Part shown: positions 1 to 9,398 of the stretch, in pieces | Layout: each line of letters starts with the position of its first letter | Numbering within the stretch: the first letter of the stretch is position 1 | From: Pseudomonadales bacterium | Lineage (GTDB): Bacteria; Pseudomonadota; Gammaproteobacteria; Pseudomonadales; Azotimanducaceae | Assembly: GCA_029248675.1 (NCBI GenBank) | Contig: JAQWIX010000097.1 | Location: forward strand, 1 to 37,359 | Length of the DNA: 37,359 bases | Direction of reading: 5' to 3' | Notes under the pieces: generated by a model | What the model saw: only the letters and a program-made list of their open reading frames with translations | Databases searched by the model: none | Told to the model about the DNA's origin: nothing | Translations under genes and position numbers: made by a program

Positions 1-837
1 GGTGTGGAGCTGCATGAGATTCCACCGAATGGACAAGGGCTGGCGGCGCAGATCGCTTTGGGTATTTTGGCTCATTTACCCCTGCATGAGCTGGATTCGG
101 TAGAGCTGGTGCATCAGCAAATTGAGGCTATGAAAATCGCCGTACATGCGGCCAACGAGCACTTTGCTGATGCCGACGCCATGTTCCTGTCACCAGAGCA
201 ATTGCTGGAGCCGGGTTCCTTGGCAAGGGCGGCCCAAGCTATTGGTTCTCAGGCGGCTAAACTGCCACCAGTATCCTTGCCCGTGGGTCATGACACCGTG
301 TACCTCACTACAGCAGATGCCCAAGGCATGATGGTGTCCTTTATTCAATCGAACTTTCGTGCCTTTGGTTCAGGGATCGTGGTGCCGGAAACCGGTATCT
401 CGCTACAAAACCGAGGCTCGGGTTTTTCTTTGGATCCTGCTCACCCGAACTGCGTGGGGCCGGGCAAGCGGCCCTTTCACACCATAATTCCCGGTTTCGT
501 AACTCAGCAAGGCAAGCCTGTGCTGAGTTTTGGGGTAATGGGCGGTCACATGCAGCATCAGGGGCATGTACAAATGGTCAGTCGAATCTTCGATTACGGC
601 CAAAATCCCCAAGAGGCTAGCGACGCGCCTCGCTGGCATGTCTACCCGGACCTTACGGTGGGATTGGAGGAGGGGATGCCTCAAAGCCTGTTTGATGGGC
701 TTGCGCAGCGTGGTCACGCCGTGCGCTACGAGCCCCAAGAGAGCGTTTTTGGTGGCGCCCAACTGATTCAGGCTCTGCCTTCGGGTTATGTGGGAGCCTC
801 AGATCACCGCAAAGAGGGGTTTGTTGGCGGATTTTAG
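1..837 (+). CDS. ggt: Gamma-glutamyltransferase family protein, C-terminal part
   Basis: This is the 3' part of a gene that enters from the left edge; the frame is open from base 1, so no start is visible. The family is made as a proenzyme that cleaves itself, and the new N-terminal Thr of the small subunit is the nucleophile that moves or hydrolyses gamma-glutamyl groups, for example from glutathione. The motif HDTVYLTTADAQG places the probable catalytic Thr at the codon 295-297. Downstream, NRGSGFSLDP, PGKRPFHTIIPG and GVMGGHMQHQGH match the substrate-binding and glycine-rich loops of the small subunit. About 98 residues of the large subunit and about 180 of the small subunit are present. 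Full-length members are about 530-580 residues, so roughly half is missing. The exact subfamily (true GGT or a GGT-like acylase) cannot be decided here. Confidence 0.9.
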   Translation, partial: GVELHEIPPNGQGLAAQIALGILAHLPLHELDSVELVHQQIEAMKIAVHAANEHFADADAMFLSPEQLLEPGSLARAAQAIGSQAAKLPPVSLPVGHDTVYLTTADAQGMMVSFIQSNFRAFGSGIVVPETGISLQNRGSGFSLDPAHPNCVGPGKRPFHTIIPGFVTQQGKPVLSFGVMGGHMQHQGHVQMVSRIFDYGQNPQEASDAPRWHVYPDLTVGLEEGMPQSLFDGLAQRGHAVRYEPQESVFGGAQLIQALPSGYVGASDHRKEGFVGGF

Positions 838-872
838 TTGTCGCAAAATGAAATAAGAAGATAGATATTGCC

Positions 873-898
873 ATAAGTTCTTAAAATATCGGAATACC
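873..898 (+). promoter_or_regulatory. Candidate regulatory site upstream of cysD, CysB-like
   Basis: The 111-base spacer between ggt and cysD is clearly more AT-rich than its surroundings. It holds the stretch ATAAGTTCTTAAAATATC followed by GGAATACC. Half-sites of this ATAA/GGAATA kind occur in LysR-type CysB targets before sulfate assimilation genes. The link is inference from gene context and base composition. I see no convincing -35/-10 pair. Confidence 0.25.
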
Positions 899-948
899 GC
901 TCTAGAAAAGCGCGTAAACTGCATTTTACGACAAGTTTAGGTAATAAA

Positions 949-2475
949 ATGCAATTGGCAGATCTGATCAGCGGCATGCAAGGCAGTGGCGGAGTCTGGG
1001 ACATCAAGCGCGCTCACCAGATGTTACTAGACAATGGTGAAGAACAATCCCTGCGCTCCACCGAACGGTTGTTGGAGACTGCGCCGGAACTGCCCAAGGC
1101 ACTGGAATGGCAGGAGCTGCGAGACGAGGATCAGCGACGGTTAAAGACGGCGGTGGTGGCTCAGCTTCAAGGCGATGCCAAACGAAAACGTCGACGCAGC
1201 TTGGTGCTGCAGATGCAGGCTTGGGATGACGGCGGCGTGGTGAGCGTCAATGATGGGCGTCTTGCTCGTCAATGGGTTTGCCTGCCATCGCTTGGGGTCG
1301 GTATCGAAGACCGTTTGGAAGCGTTAGTGAACGCCTTGGATCAGTTGGTTCATGACAAGCTCACACTGTTGTGGCCACAGGGTGACGCGTTGAAGGTTTG
1401 TCGGCATTGGGCAGCGCTGCAGGGTGCTCAGGAACTGCAGTTACCCAGTGGCTCAAAGGTGCATTTGGCTCTGCCTGCCTTTCACGAACCCAAGGCCACG
1501 GCCGGGGCTGGTGTGCTCAGCAGTCGGGTGCACACAACAAATGACAGCGTTCCCCAAGCTTCTCAGGTAGTTTCGGATACCCTCTCGCATCTGGACAGGC
1601 TGGAAGCCGAAAGCATTCACATCATGCGAGAGGTAGTCGCTCAGGCCGAGAATCCGGTCATGCTCTACAGCGTGGGCAAAGACAGCTCGGTGATGTTGCA
1701 TCTGGCGCGCAAAGCGTTTTATCCCAGTCCGCCGCCATTTCCGTTGATGCATGTGGACACCCGATGGAAGTTTCAGGCCATGTACGTTTTTCGTGACTAC
1801 ATGGCCAAGGAAAGCGGCATGGATCTCATTGTTCATATCAATCCAGAAGGGGTAGATAAGAACATTAACCCCTTCGATCACGGAAGTGCGATTCATACCG
1901 ATGTGATGAAAACCCAAGGCTTAAAGCAGGCCCTTGATGCGCACCGCTTTGACGTGGCCTTTGGTGGTGCGCGACGTGACGAAGAGAAGAGCCGCGCCAA
2001 GGAACGAATTTTTTCCTTCCGCAATCCGGCCCATCGGTGGGATCCGAAAAATCAGCGGCCGGAGCTCTGGCGTTTGTACAACGGTCAGAAAAACCCCGGT
2101 GAAAGTATTCGGGTGTTCCCACTATCGAACTGGACCGAGCTGGATATTTGGCAGTACATCTATCGAGAGCAGATTCCCATCGTGCCATTGTATTTTGCCG
2201 CCGAGCGACCGGTGGTGGAAAAGGACGGCATGCTGGTGATGGTAGACGATGACCGGCTGCCCATTCGTGATGACGAAACCATTCAGATGAAGCGGGTTCG
2301 TTTTCGAACCCTAGGTTGCTATCCGCTCACCGGCGCGGTTGAATCCTCTGCCGACGATCTGTCATCCATCGTGCTAGAGCTGCTGAACAGCCGTACCAGC
2401 GAGCGGCAGGGTCGGGCCATCGACTCGGACTCCTCCGGCTCCATGGAGAAGAAAAAGCAGGAGGGGTACTTCTAA
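949..2475 (+). CDS. cysD: Sulfate adenylyltransferase subunit 2 (CysD) with extra N-terminal domain
   Basis: The catalytic subunit of ATP sulfurylase makes adenosine-5'-phosphosulfate (APS) from ATP and sulfate, driven by the GTPase CysN. Residues about 211-508 form a complete CysD. They include a PP-loop SVGKDSS at 241-247, the downstream segments [20 protein letters not shown] and [13 protein letters not shown], and the usual GYF C-terminus. Ordinary CysD proteins are about 300 residues; this one is 508. Residues 1-210 form an additional segment I do not recognise. It is charged and mostly helical in character, has a basic KRKRRR patch at 78-83, and ends in a Ser/Thr/Gln-rich linker. The start ATG at 949 follows a weak TAGGT. 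No start with a ribosome binding site exists near the canonical CysD beginning, so the extension is probably translated. The stop overlaps the cysNC start (TAATG). Confidence 0.95.
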   Translation: MQLADLISGMQGSGGVWDIKRAHQMLLDNGEEQSLRSTERLLETAPELPKALEWQELRDEDQRRLKTAVVAQLQGDAKRKRRRSLVLQMQAWDDGGVVSVNDGRLARQWVCLPSLGVGIEDRLEALVNALDQLVHDKLTLLWPQGDALKVCRHWAALQGAQELQLPSGSKVHLALPAFHEPKATAGAGVLSSRVHTTNDSVPQASQVVSDTLSHLDRLEAESIHIMREVVAQAENPVMLYSVGKDSSVMLHLARKAFYPSPPPFPLMHVDTRWKFQAMYVFRDYMAKESGMDLIVHINPEGVDKNINPFDHGSAIHTDVMKTQGLKQALDAHRFDVAFGGARRDEEKSRAKERIFSFRNPAHRWDPKNQRPELWRLYNGQKNPGESIRVFPLSNWTELDIWQYIYREQIPIVPLYFAAERPVVEKDGMLVMVDDDRLPIRDDETIQMKRVRFRTLGCYPLTGAVESSADDLSSIVLELLNSRTSERQGRAIDSDSSGSMEKKKQEGYF

Positions 2476-4355
2476 TGAACACAATAGACCTAACCACCTC
2501 GAAAGAGGTTGATGCCTACCTGCGTCGTCAAAACGATCTGGATCTGCTGCGATTTATTACCTGCGGCAGCGTGGATGACGGTAAGAGTACCTTGATCGGG
2601 CGTATGCTCTATGAAGCCCAACTGGTCTTCGAGGACCAAGTGGCAACGCTGCTGAAAGATTCAAAAAAACAGGGTACCCAAGGCGGTGATATTGACTTTG
2701 CGCTGCTGGTAGACGGTTTGGCCGCCGAGCGCGAGCAGGGCATCACCATTGATGTGGCCTACCGCTTCTTTGGCACCGATCATCGCAAGTTCATTGTCGC
2801 CGACACCCCCGGCCACGAGCAGTACACACGGAACATGGTCACTGGTGCCTCCACCGCCGATGTGGCGGTTATTTTGGTGGACGCCTCTCAAGGCGTGCTC
2901 ACCCAGACCCGAAGGCATTCGTTTCTGACTTCGCTGCTGGGTATTCCTCATGTGGTGCTGGCGGTCAATAAAATGGACCTGGTGGCTTACGATGAAGCGG
3001 TTTTTGAATCCATCGTGGCGGACTACGAGGCCTTTGCTGAAAGTTTGACCTTCCGCAGCATTACCGCCATCCCCTTGTCGGCATTGCAGGGCGACAATGT
3101 CATCGAGCGCTCTGGTCAGACGCCTTGGTACAGTGGACCGACACTGCTGGGCTATCTGGAAACTGTTGAGATCGCCCAAAACAGCGCCACTGAAAAGTTT
3201 CGTTTTCCCGTGCAGTGGGTGAACCGGCCCAATGCCGATTTTCGCGGTTTCGCCGGCACCGTCGCCGCCGGCAGTATCGCACCCGGTGATGGGGTTCAGG
3301 TCTTGCCCAGCGGATCCAAAGCCGTTGTGAACGAGGTGGTGCTCTATGATCAGAACCTTCCCATGGCTCTGCCGAATCAGAGCGTGACCTTGACCTTAGA
3401 TCGAGAGGTGGATGTTTCCCGGGGTGACGTCATAGTGGCCGCCGACGCCCCCTGCGAAGTGTCTGACCAATTCGACACGTCTTTGGTGTGGATGGATCAG
3501 GAGGCCGGCTACGTTGGCCGCGGCTACGAGTTGATGTTGGGAGCCAAGCGCATTGGCGCCACTCTGACCGAGATCAAGTACAAGGTGAACGTGAACACGT
3601 TAGAGCAACTGCCCAGCCGCAACTTGGTGCTCAACGACATTGGTCGGGTGACCTTGAGTTTAGATGAGCCGATTCCTTTTACTGCCTACAGCGAATGCCG
3701 TGACTTGGGGTCTTTCGTTCTTATCGACCGCTACAGCAAGGCAACCGTTGGCGCGGGCATGATCAATTTTGGCCTGCGTCGGGCACAAAACCTTTATCCC
3801 ACCGAGTCCACAATTAATGCTCAGCGGCGGTCCCAACTCATGGGTCACAAGGGCAAGGTAATTTGGCTCACGGGATTAAGCGGCTCCGGTAAATCCACCG
3901 TGGCTGATGCACTGGAAAGCCGTCTGCATCAGATGGGGATTCACAGCTATATATTGGATGGCGACAATATCCGTGCTGGACTGAACAAGGATCTGGGCTT
4001 TACCGACGCAGATCGAGTCGAGAATGTTCGGCGTACTGCCGAGGTAGCCAAGCTCATGGCAGATGCGGGATTGGTGGTGATAACAGCCTTTATCTCGCCG
4101 TTTCGCTCAGAACGGGACATGGCCAGGTCCCTATTCGATGACGGCGATTTCGCTGAGGTGTTTCTAGACGAGTCGCTGGAAGTAGCAGAACAGCGAGACC
4201 CCAAAGGCCTTTACAAAAAAGCGCGTCGGGGTGAGTTGCCCCATTTCACCGGCATAGACTCCCCCTACCAGGCACCGGAGAGCGCTGACTTGCGTCTAGA
4301 CACCAGCAAGCTAAGTGTGGATGCCTGTGTCGACGAACTGTTGAAGCTACTGTGA
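2475..4355 (+). CDS. cysNC: Bifunctional sulfate adenylyltransferase subunit 1 / APS kinase (CysNC)
   Basis: This is a fusion of the regulatory GTPase CysN and the kinase CysC. CysN couples GTP hydrolysis to APS synthesis by CysD, and CysC phosphorylates APS to PAPS. The GTPase part carries G1 GSVDDGKST (31-39), G3 [12 protein letters not shown] and G4 NKMD, followed by EF-Tu-like beta-barrel domains. The kinase domain starts near residue 456 with P-loop GLSGSGKST (467-475). It continues with [24 protein letters not shown] and the family motif [20 protein letters not shown], so both halves look intact. The 626-residue length fits CysN plus CysC. The ATG overlaps the cysD stop by one base, and the end overlaps the next start (GTGA), which suggests translational coupling of all three genes. 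Confidence 0.97.
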   Translation: MNTIDLTTSKEVDAYLRRQNDLDLLRFITCGSVDDGKSTLIGRMLYEAQLVFEDQVATLLKDSKKQGTQGGDIDFALLVDGLAAEREQGITIDVAYRFFGTDHRKFIVADTPGHEQYTRNMVTGASTADVAVILVDASQGVLTQTRRHSFLTSLLGIPHVVLAVNKMDLVAYDEAVFESIVADYEAFAESLTFRSITAIPLSALQGDNVIERSGQTPWYSGPTLLGYLETVEIAQNSATEKFRFPVQWVNRPNADFRGFAGTVAAGSIAPGDGVQVLPSGSKAVVNEVVLYDQNLPMALPNQSVTLTLDREVDVSRGDVIVAADAPCEVSDQFDTSLVWMDQEAGYVGRGYELMLGAKRIGATLTEIKYKVNVNTLEQLPSRNLVLNDIGRVTLSLDEPIPFTAYSECRDLGSFVLIDRYSKATVGAGMINFGLRRAQNLYPTESTINAQRRSQLMGHKGKVIWLTGLSGSGKSTVADALESRLHQMGIHSYILDGDNIRAGLNKDLGFTDADRVENVRRTAEVAKLMADAGLVVITAFISPFRSERDMARSLFDDGDFAEVFLDESLEVAEQRDPKGLYKKARRGELPHFTGIDSPYQAPESADLRLDTSKLSVDACVDELLKLL

Positions 4356-4621
4356 GCCTGTCTTCAACTACTGATCTTCAAGCCGTACAGCCCCAGAACT
4401 CTGGTTCTCAAATGCCAGAGCCAAGTGCCGGGGGACCGTCTCACTGGCAAAGCTTGGCCAAGGCGTTCTCTTGGCGGATCGTCGCTACTGTGACCACCGC
4501 CGCCATCGCCTATGTGATCACCGGCGAAATCGACACGGCCTTGCTGATCGGTGGTATAGAGTTTTTTCTGAAAATCGGCATCTTCTACGCCCACGAACGG
4601 TTGTGGCTCTGGTTGACGTGA
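4352..4621 (+). CDS. DUF2061 family small membrane protein
   Basis: This is an 89-residue protein whose C-terminal part has the DUF2061 pattern: [13 protein letters not shown], a hydrophobic helix, [21 protein letters not shown] and the terminal YAHERLW. Two membrane segments are likely (about 44-58 and 62-80) after a polar N-terminus of about 30 residues. Biochemical function is unknown. The GTG start overlaps the cysNC stop in GTGA, which makes it the third gene of a tightly coupled sulfate-activation operon. From memory, DUF2061 genes recur beside cysC or cysNC in marine bacteria. A role in sulfate or sulfite handling at the membrane is inference from that position only. Confidence 0.85.
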   Translation: MSLSSTTDLQAVQPQNSGSQMPEPSAGGPSHWQSLAKAFSWRIVATVTTAAIAYVITGEIDTALLIGGIEFFLKIGIFYAHERLWLWLT

Positions 4622-4660
4622 TCCTTTAGGTGCCGTGGTCTGTGCTGTTAGGCTAGGGAC

Positions 4661-5641
4661 ATGCATTTATCACGTCCCCTCAGTGTAGTACTTGCTGCAG
4701 GTATCCTTTCTTTGATGGCAAGCTGCAGTCAAAGCGATCGAACCTTGGCTATCGCCACCGGAGGCCCCGCAGGTCTCTATTACCCCTTTGGCGGCGGCAT
4801 GGCGTCTCTGTGGTCCGAGGCGCTGCCCGGAGTCAATGCCAAGGCCGAGGTCACCGGCGGCTCTGTCACTAATGTGATCCAAGTAGCTAGGGGTGAAAGT
4901 GATTTGGGCATCGCCATGGCAGATGTGGTCACCAGTGCCTATACCGGGACCGGACGATTTCCTGAACCCTTGCCCTTACGGGTGCTGTTTACCGCCTACC
5001 CGAACATTGTGCATGTGCTGAGTTTGCGCAGCAGCGGTATTGAATCCATCACAGACTTGGCCGGTAAGCGGGTGGCTATTGGCGCCCAAGGTTCCGGCAC
5101 GGCGGTCGCAGCCACGAATATGCTGAATGGCCTTGGTCTGAGCCTGCAGGACATTGCCCCCCGTTATCTGAGCTTTGGCGAGACTACTACGGGTTTGAAA
5201 GACGGCACCCTAGATGCCGGCTTTGTTGTTGGCGGCTTGGGTATTGCGGCTGTAACCGAACTGGCGGTGACCCGTGACATTCAAATCATCTCACTCACCG
5301 AGGCAGAGCTGGCAGAACTCACGGTTCAACATCCCGCTTATTCGGGCTATACGATTCCGGCTGGCACCTACGCTGGCGTGGACGAACCCCGGCAGGCGCT
5401 GGGTATTTGGAGCGCTGTGGTTGTGCATGAGGCCATGCCCGAGGATCTCGCCTATGCGCTCACCTGTTCGGTCTATAAGGAGCATCAGCGCCTTTTGAGT
5501 ATTTCGCCGGTGGTGAAGGATATGACCCTAGACAACATTCATCAGTTGGCCGCTGTGCCCCTGCACTCCGGTACACGGCGTTATCTGCAGAACCCGACTG
5601 ACAACTGCCCAGCGCCAGAGCCGGCCGAGGCGGCGCTTTAA
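4661..5641 (+). CDS. TAXI family TRAP transporter solute-binding protein
   Basis: This is the extracytoplasmic substrate receptor of a TRAP transporter of the TAXI class. The N-terminus has a signal sequence ending in LMASC, compatible with a lipoprotein whose lipidated Cys is residue 22; Met at -3 is less usual. The mature protein begins LAIATGGPAGLYYPFGGG, typical of TAXI proteins. It continues with GGSVTNVIQVARGESDLGIAM, DLAGKRVAIGAQGSGT and DGTLDAGFVVGG, the standard ligand-binding lobes. At 326 residues it has the usual length. It lies 39 bases after the DUF2061 gene and 3 bases before its permease. The substrate cannot be read from the sequence; known TAXI systems carry organic acids and amino acids such as glutamate. 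Confidence 0.92.
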   Translation: MHLSRPLSVVLAAGILSLMASCSQSDRTLAIATGGPAGLYYPFGGGMASLWSEALPGVNAKAEVTGGSVTNVIQVARGESDLGIAMADVVTSAYTGTGRFPEPLPLRVLFTAYPNIVHVLSLRSSGIESITDLAGKRVAIGAQGSGTAVAATNMLNGLGLSLQDIAPRYLSFGETTTGLKDGTLDAGFVVGGLGIAAVTELAVTRDIQIISLTEAELAELTVQHPAYSGYTIPAGTYAGVDEPRQALGIWSAVVVHEAMPEDLAYALTCSVYKEHQRLLSISPVVKDMTLDNIHQLAAVPLHSGTRRYLQNPTDNCPAPEPAEAAL

Positions 5642-5644
5642 TCC

Positions 5645-7564
5645 ATGTCAGCCCAGCAGTTTCCCAGCAGCAGCACGCCTAAGGCTATTGTCCTACTAGC
5701 CACCGTCCTAGCAGTGTCCCTTTCTGTGTTCCAACTGTGGCAGCCCTTGGTTGGTTTTTTCCCCGTGGGCAGCTTGCCCTTGGAAAGTATGCTGGGTCAG
5801 CAGCCGGCTACCTATTTTCGGCCCATTCATTTGGCTTGGGTTTTAGCTTTAGGTTTTTTGGTGTATCCCATAGCCGGGGAGGGTACCTGGCTGCGCTACG
5901 TGGACGGTCTCAGTATTGTGGCCGTGCTGTGGGCTAGCCAGCGTATTTTGGTATTCGACTATCAGTCCATCGGGCACCTGCTGAATGGTTTGCAGGCCCC
6001 GGATTTTCTTGCTGGACTGGTGCTTATTGTGGCCACGCTAGAAATGGCGCGACGCGCCGTAGGCGCGGTGATGATGTGGGTGGGTTTGATATTTTTGCTC
6101 TACGCGGCTTTCGGCAACGTGCTGCCCGACGTGCTGGCTACCAAGGGATTTTCCTTTGAGCGCATCGTGCGTTTTCAGGTGTTTACCGGGGCGGGCCTGT
6201 TCGGCGCACCCTTGGGTATCGCTGCCGGCGCTGTGTTCAGCTTCGTGTTGTTTGGGGCGTTTTTGCAGGTGACAGGGGCCGGTAAGTTTTTGATCGATCT
6301 CTCCTTTGCTGCGGCAGGACGGTATCGCGGCGGGCCGGCTAAGGCCTCGGTAATCGCATCAGCCGCCATGGGTTCCATCTCCGGCAGCGCTATTGCCAAC
6401 ACGGTTACCACGGGTTCCCTAACCATTCCCATGATGAAAAAACTTGGCTACAAGCCAGAGGAAGCTGCGGGCATTGAGGCGGCTGCGTCCACCGGCGGGC
6501 AGATCATGCCGCCGATCATGGGAGCCGGGGCCTTTGTTATGGCGGAATTCACCAAGACCTCCTATGGCGAGATTGTCTGGATGGCCTTAGTGCCAGCGCT
6601 ACTTTACTTCCTGTCTGTGCTTTTGTACGTCCACGTGCTGGCAGTCAAAGGCGGTTTTAAGGGAATGCAGGGCCAAACCGGCGCTTGGCGGGTGCTTGTG
6701 GATGGCCTGCACTTTTTGCTGCCTCTGGCCCTGATTACCGCGCTGCTGCTGTGGAATTACTCCCCAGTCCTGGTCGGTGTTGCGGGGAGTGCCGCGGTGT
6801 TACTGGCGAGCCTGCTGCGCAGTCACACCCGCATCAATGTATCCCAGCTTGTGTTGGGCCTGCGTCAGGGGGCCATGCTAGCCATCTCCATATCCGTGGC
6901 CTGCGCCGTCGCAGGTTTGGTTGTGGGCACCATTGGGCAAACGGGCATAGGGCTGCAGTTTACGGAATCCGTAGTGGCCCTCAGTGGCGGTCAGCTATGG
7001 CTGGCGCTGATATTGGTGGCCATTGCCGCATTGGTGCTGGGCATGGGGCTGCCAGCAACGGCGGCTTACATCGTGCTAGCGGTGATGACCGGCCCGGCCC
7101 TGCAGGAGTTGGGACTGGCGCTGATCACCGCCCATATGATTATTTTTTGGCTGGCTCAAAGCTCCAATGTCACTCCCCCTATCGCCTTGGCGGCGTTTGC
7201 CGGTGCCGGGGTAGCAGGCGCGTCTCCCATGGCTAGTGCCGTGGAGGCGGTGAAGCTGGCCAGCGGGCTCTTTGTAATACCCTTGATGATGGCATTTTCA
7301 CCGCTACTGCTGAGCGCCGAATACGGCTGGAGTGGCGTGCTGTTGTCCGCGGGTGTCACAGGATTACTGATGCTGATGTTGATTATGACGATGCAGCAGT
7401 ATCTGTTCGCTCCGGTAACTCGAGTTCCGCGGCTGTTGGCCTTGGTCGCCGCCGGGTTGCTTGTGTATCCCAGTACCGAGCCTAGGGTGGTGGGGGCGAT
7501 GCTTGCTGTGGCGGTGATGGCGGTAAATTATCGGGGACAGCCGGAGGTCGCCGCCAGATCTTAG
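5645..7564 (+). CDS. TRAP transporter fused permease (DctQM type, TAXI-associated)
   Basis: The permease pairs with the TAXI receptor encoded immediately upstream, and the two form a complete secondary transporter driven by an ion gradient. At 639 residues with many hydrophobic segments it is the fused form, in which the small DctQ-like part precedes the large DctM part. Recognisable DctM motifs are GSISGSAIANTVTTGS, GIEAAASTGGQIMPP and GMGLPATAAYIVLAVM, with SSNVTPPIALAAF near the end. There is no separate small permease gene, as expected for this class. I see no clear hairpin terminator in the 42 bases that separate it from the minus-strand gene downstream. Confidence 0.95.
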   Translation: MSAQQFPSSSTPKAIVLLATVLAVSLSVFQLWQPLVGFFPVGSLPLESMLGQQPATYFRPIHLAWVLALGFLVYPIAGEGTWLRYVDGLSIVAVLWASQRILVFDYQSIGHLLNGLQAPDFLAGLVLIVATLEMARRAVGAVMMWVGLIFLLYAAFGNVLPDVLATKGFSFERIVRFQVFTGAGLFGAPLGIAAGAVFSFVLFGAFLQVTGAGKFLIDLSFAAAGRYRGGPAKASVIASAAMGSISGSAIANTVTTGSLTIPMMKKLGYKPEEAAGIEAAASTGGQIMPPIMGAGAFVMAEFTKTSYGEIVWMALVPALLYFLSVLLYVHVLAVKGGFKGMQGQTGAWRVLVDGLHFLLPLALITALLLWNYSPVLVGVAGSAAVLLASLLRSHTRINVSQLVLGLRQGAMLAISISVACAVAGLVVGTIGQTGIGLQFTESVVALSGGQLWLALILVAIAALVLGMGLPATAAYIVLAVMTGPALQELGLALITAHMIIFWLAQSSNVTPPIALAAFAGAGVAGASPMASAVEAVKLASGLFVIPLMMAFSPLLLSAEYGWSGVLLSAGVTGLLMLMLIMTMQQYLFAPVTRVPRLLALVAAGLLVYPSTEPRVVGAMLAVAVMAVNYRGQPEVAARS

Positions 7565-7606
7565 GCCAAGCTGGCTACACGCTCCCTTTAAGATAGAAGG
7601 CGCCGG

Positions 7607-8041
7607 CTATTGGCTGGTGGCCTGACTTTCCCTCTCGGCTAACCATTCTTCGTGGGGGGTGTACTGTCCTTCATGCCAAAACCCCCATTCGCTGGATTTG
7701 CTGCCGGTTAGAATCAGCGTCCACACCGGGCGCTCTTCAACAAGCTGCACAATGTGCTGATGGCAGGCGGGCCGAAAGTGCGGGCGTAAGGCGCGGACCA
7801 GTGTTCGAGGTCGCCTGGGTGTTTGCTCCCAATACGGCTCAAAGGGAACGGTGACGAACCACCAGGGGTGGTCATGAAACGCCCGGTCGTCATCGCCCTT
7901 ATGAAATTTGTGTAGACGCAGGGTAAAGCCGAACCACAGGATCCATCGCTCTAAATAGGGCTGCCCGCAGTCGTAGACCAGATCGTGGGTCCAGCCAAAG
8001 GTCAGGGAGCCGAGAGTAAAAAGACGTTCAGAATAGGTCAC
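7607..8041 (-). CDS. Cupin-like conserved protein of unknown function
   Basis: This minus-strand gene lies convergent to the TRAP permease and divergent from the P450. The protein has a compact conserved core: LHKFHKGDDDRAFHDHPW, then FRPACHQHIVQLV, VWTLILTGSKSSEWGFW and a final TPHEEWL. The spaced His and Asp residues (FHDHP, CHQHIV) look like a cupin-type metal site, and similar uncharacterised proteins occur in many bacteria. The frame stays open to 8179, but an ATG there would overlap the P450 gene and has no ribosome binding site. I prefer the GTG at 8041, which gives 144 residues and leaves room for divergent promoters; its own ribosome site is also weak. The start is uncertain, but the coding assignment of the C-terminal 140 residues is firm. 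Confidence 0.72.
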   Translation of the reverse strand: MTYSERLFTLGSLTFGWTHDLVYDCGQPYLERWILWFGFTLRLHKFHKGDDDRAFHDHPWWFVTVPFEPYWEQTPRRPRTLVRALRPHFRPACHQHIVQLVEERPVWTLILTGSKSSEWGFWHEGQYTPHEEWLAERESQATSQ

Positions 8042-8138
8042 GAAGTAGCTGGTGCTCAGGTGGAAAGCAGTAGTATAAAGCGCTGGCGTTCGCGGGGTAA
8101 GTTCTAGATGGCTCTTAGAGGATAAAGGAGAGAAAAGT

Positions 8139-9395
8139 ATGGCGATATTCACAGATTCACCGGCCTTGGATAATGGCATGGTTGATGCGTCGAACTGGGC
8201 GAGCGAGAAATGGGTCCACGATCAGTTTGCTTGGCTGCGTCAGAACGCGCCCATGCAGTATTTGTCCCCGGAAGGCTACCAACCGTTTTGGAACGTTACC
8301 CGTTACAACGACATAAAAGAAATTGAGGGTCAAAAGAAGGTCTTTATCAACGATCCCCGGCCAACCCTTGGTCTGGAGGTGATGGAGCAAATGGTTCAGC
8401 AAATGACCGGGCGCAAACACCTTGTGCGAAGTCTTGTGCAGATGGACGACCCCGACCACATGAAGTACCGCATGCTCACCCAAGGCTGGTTTATGGGTAG
8501 CAACTTGCGCAAGTTGCAGGCTCGTGTGGATGAACTGGCGGACATGTACATTGACCGCATGGCAGACCTTGGCGGCGAATGTGACTTTGTGAAGGATGTG
8601 GCCATTTGGTATCCGCTGCGGGTGATCATGAGTATTTTCGGCGTACCTGAGGAAGACGAGCCGCTGATGCTCAAATTGACCCAAGAGTTATTCGGCAGTA
8701 CGGATCCGGATGTGAATCGCTCCTTTGAGCCAGCGGAATTCCTGAACGTGGTGAAAGATTTTGAGAACTACTTCGTCAAACTCAGTGAGGCGCGCCGGGC
8801 GGAGCCGAAGGATGATTTGGCCACCATTATCGCCAACGCGAAAATCGACGGCGCCCAGATTCCCGAGCATGAGGCCAATGGATATTACATGATCATTGCC
8901 ACAGCGGGTCACGACACCACCAGCGCATCCACTGCTGGTGGCCTGCTGGCGCTGATGGAAAATCCGGATCAAATGGCCGCCTTTCGGGCAGATCCAGAAG
9001 GCCTAATGCCCACGGCCATTGACGAGATGATTCGTTGGGTGTCACCGGTTCGGCACTTTATGCGTACGGCGACCCAAGACACTGAGGTCGGAGGGCAGAA
9101 GATTAAAGCCGGGGAGTCCATGATTTTATGGTACCCGTCGGCCAATCGGGACGAAGCGGTTTATACCGACCCCATGTCATTCCGCATCGACCGCAAGGAA
9201 AGTAAGCAAATCGCTTTCGGCTTCGGCGCGCATGTGTGCTTGGGTCAGCACTTGGCGCGAATGGAAATGAGTTCCTTGTTCCGCAAGCTGTTGGAGCGGG
9301 TGGACCATATTGAGCTGGCTGGCGAGCCCCAATACACCCAGGCGGTATTTGTCGGCGGCCTGAAGAGCTTGCCGATTCGTTACAAAATGAAGTAG
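8139..9395 (+). CDS. Cytochrome P450
   Basis: This is a soluble bacterial heme monooxygenase of 418 residues. It has the I-helix oxygen-binding motif AGHDTTS (256-262), the K-helix EMIR (296-299) and the heme-binding loop FGFGAHVCLG with the axial Cys at 367. The segment RHFMRTATQDTEVGGQKIKAGE followed by WYPSANRDE resembles class I P450s that act on steroids, terpenoids or alkyl chains, but I cannot assign a CYP family or substrate. No ferredoxin or ferredoxin reductase gene is adjacent, so redox partners must be encoded elsewhere. The start is well supported by AAGGAG at 8125-8130. The next gene begins 3 bases after its stop. Confidence 0.95.
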   Translation: MAIFTDSPALDNGMVDASNWASEKWVHDQFAWLRQNAPMQYLSPEGYQPFWNVTRYNDIKEIEGQKKVFINDPRPTLGLEVMEQMVQQMTGRKHLVRSLVQMDDPDHMKYRMLTQGWFMGSNLRKLQARVDELADMYIDRMADLGGECDFVKDVAIWYPLRVIMSIFGVPEEDEPLMLKLTQELFGSTDPDVNRSFEPAEFLNVVKDFENYFVKLSEARRAEPKDDLATIIANAKIDGAQIPEHEANGYYMIIATAGHDTTSASTAGGLLALMENPDQMAAFRADPEGLMPTAIDEMIRWVSPVRHFMRTATQDTEVGGQKIKAGESMILWYPSANRDEAVYTDPMSFRIDRKESKQIAFGFGAHVCLGQHLARMEMSSLFRKLLERVDHIELAGEPQYTQAVFVGGLKSLPIRYKMK

Positions 9396-9398
9396 CCC

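Noticed and set aside
1453-1917. 154-codon minus-strand open frame inside cysD
   Set aside because: It lies antisense to the linker and PP-loop region of a clear CysD and shows no recognisable domain; it is a shadow of the real frame.
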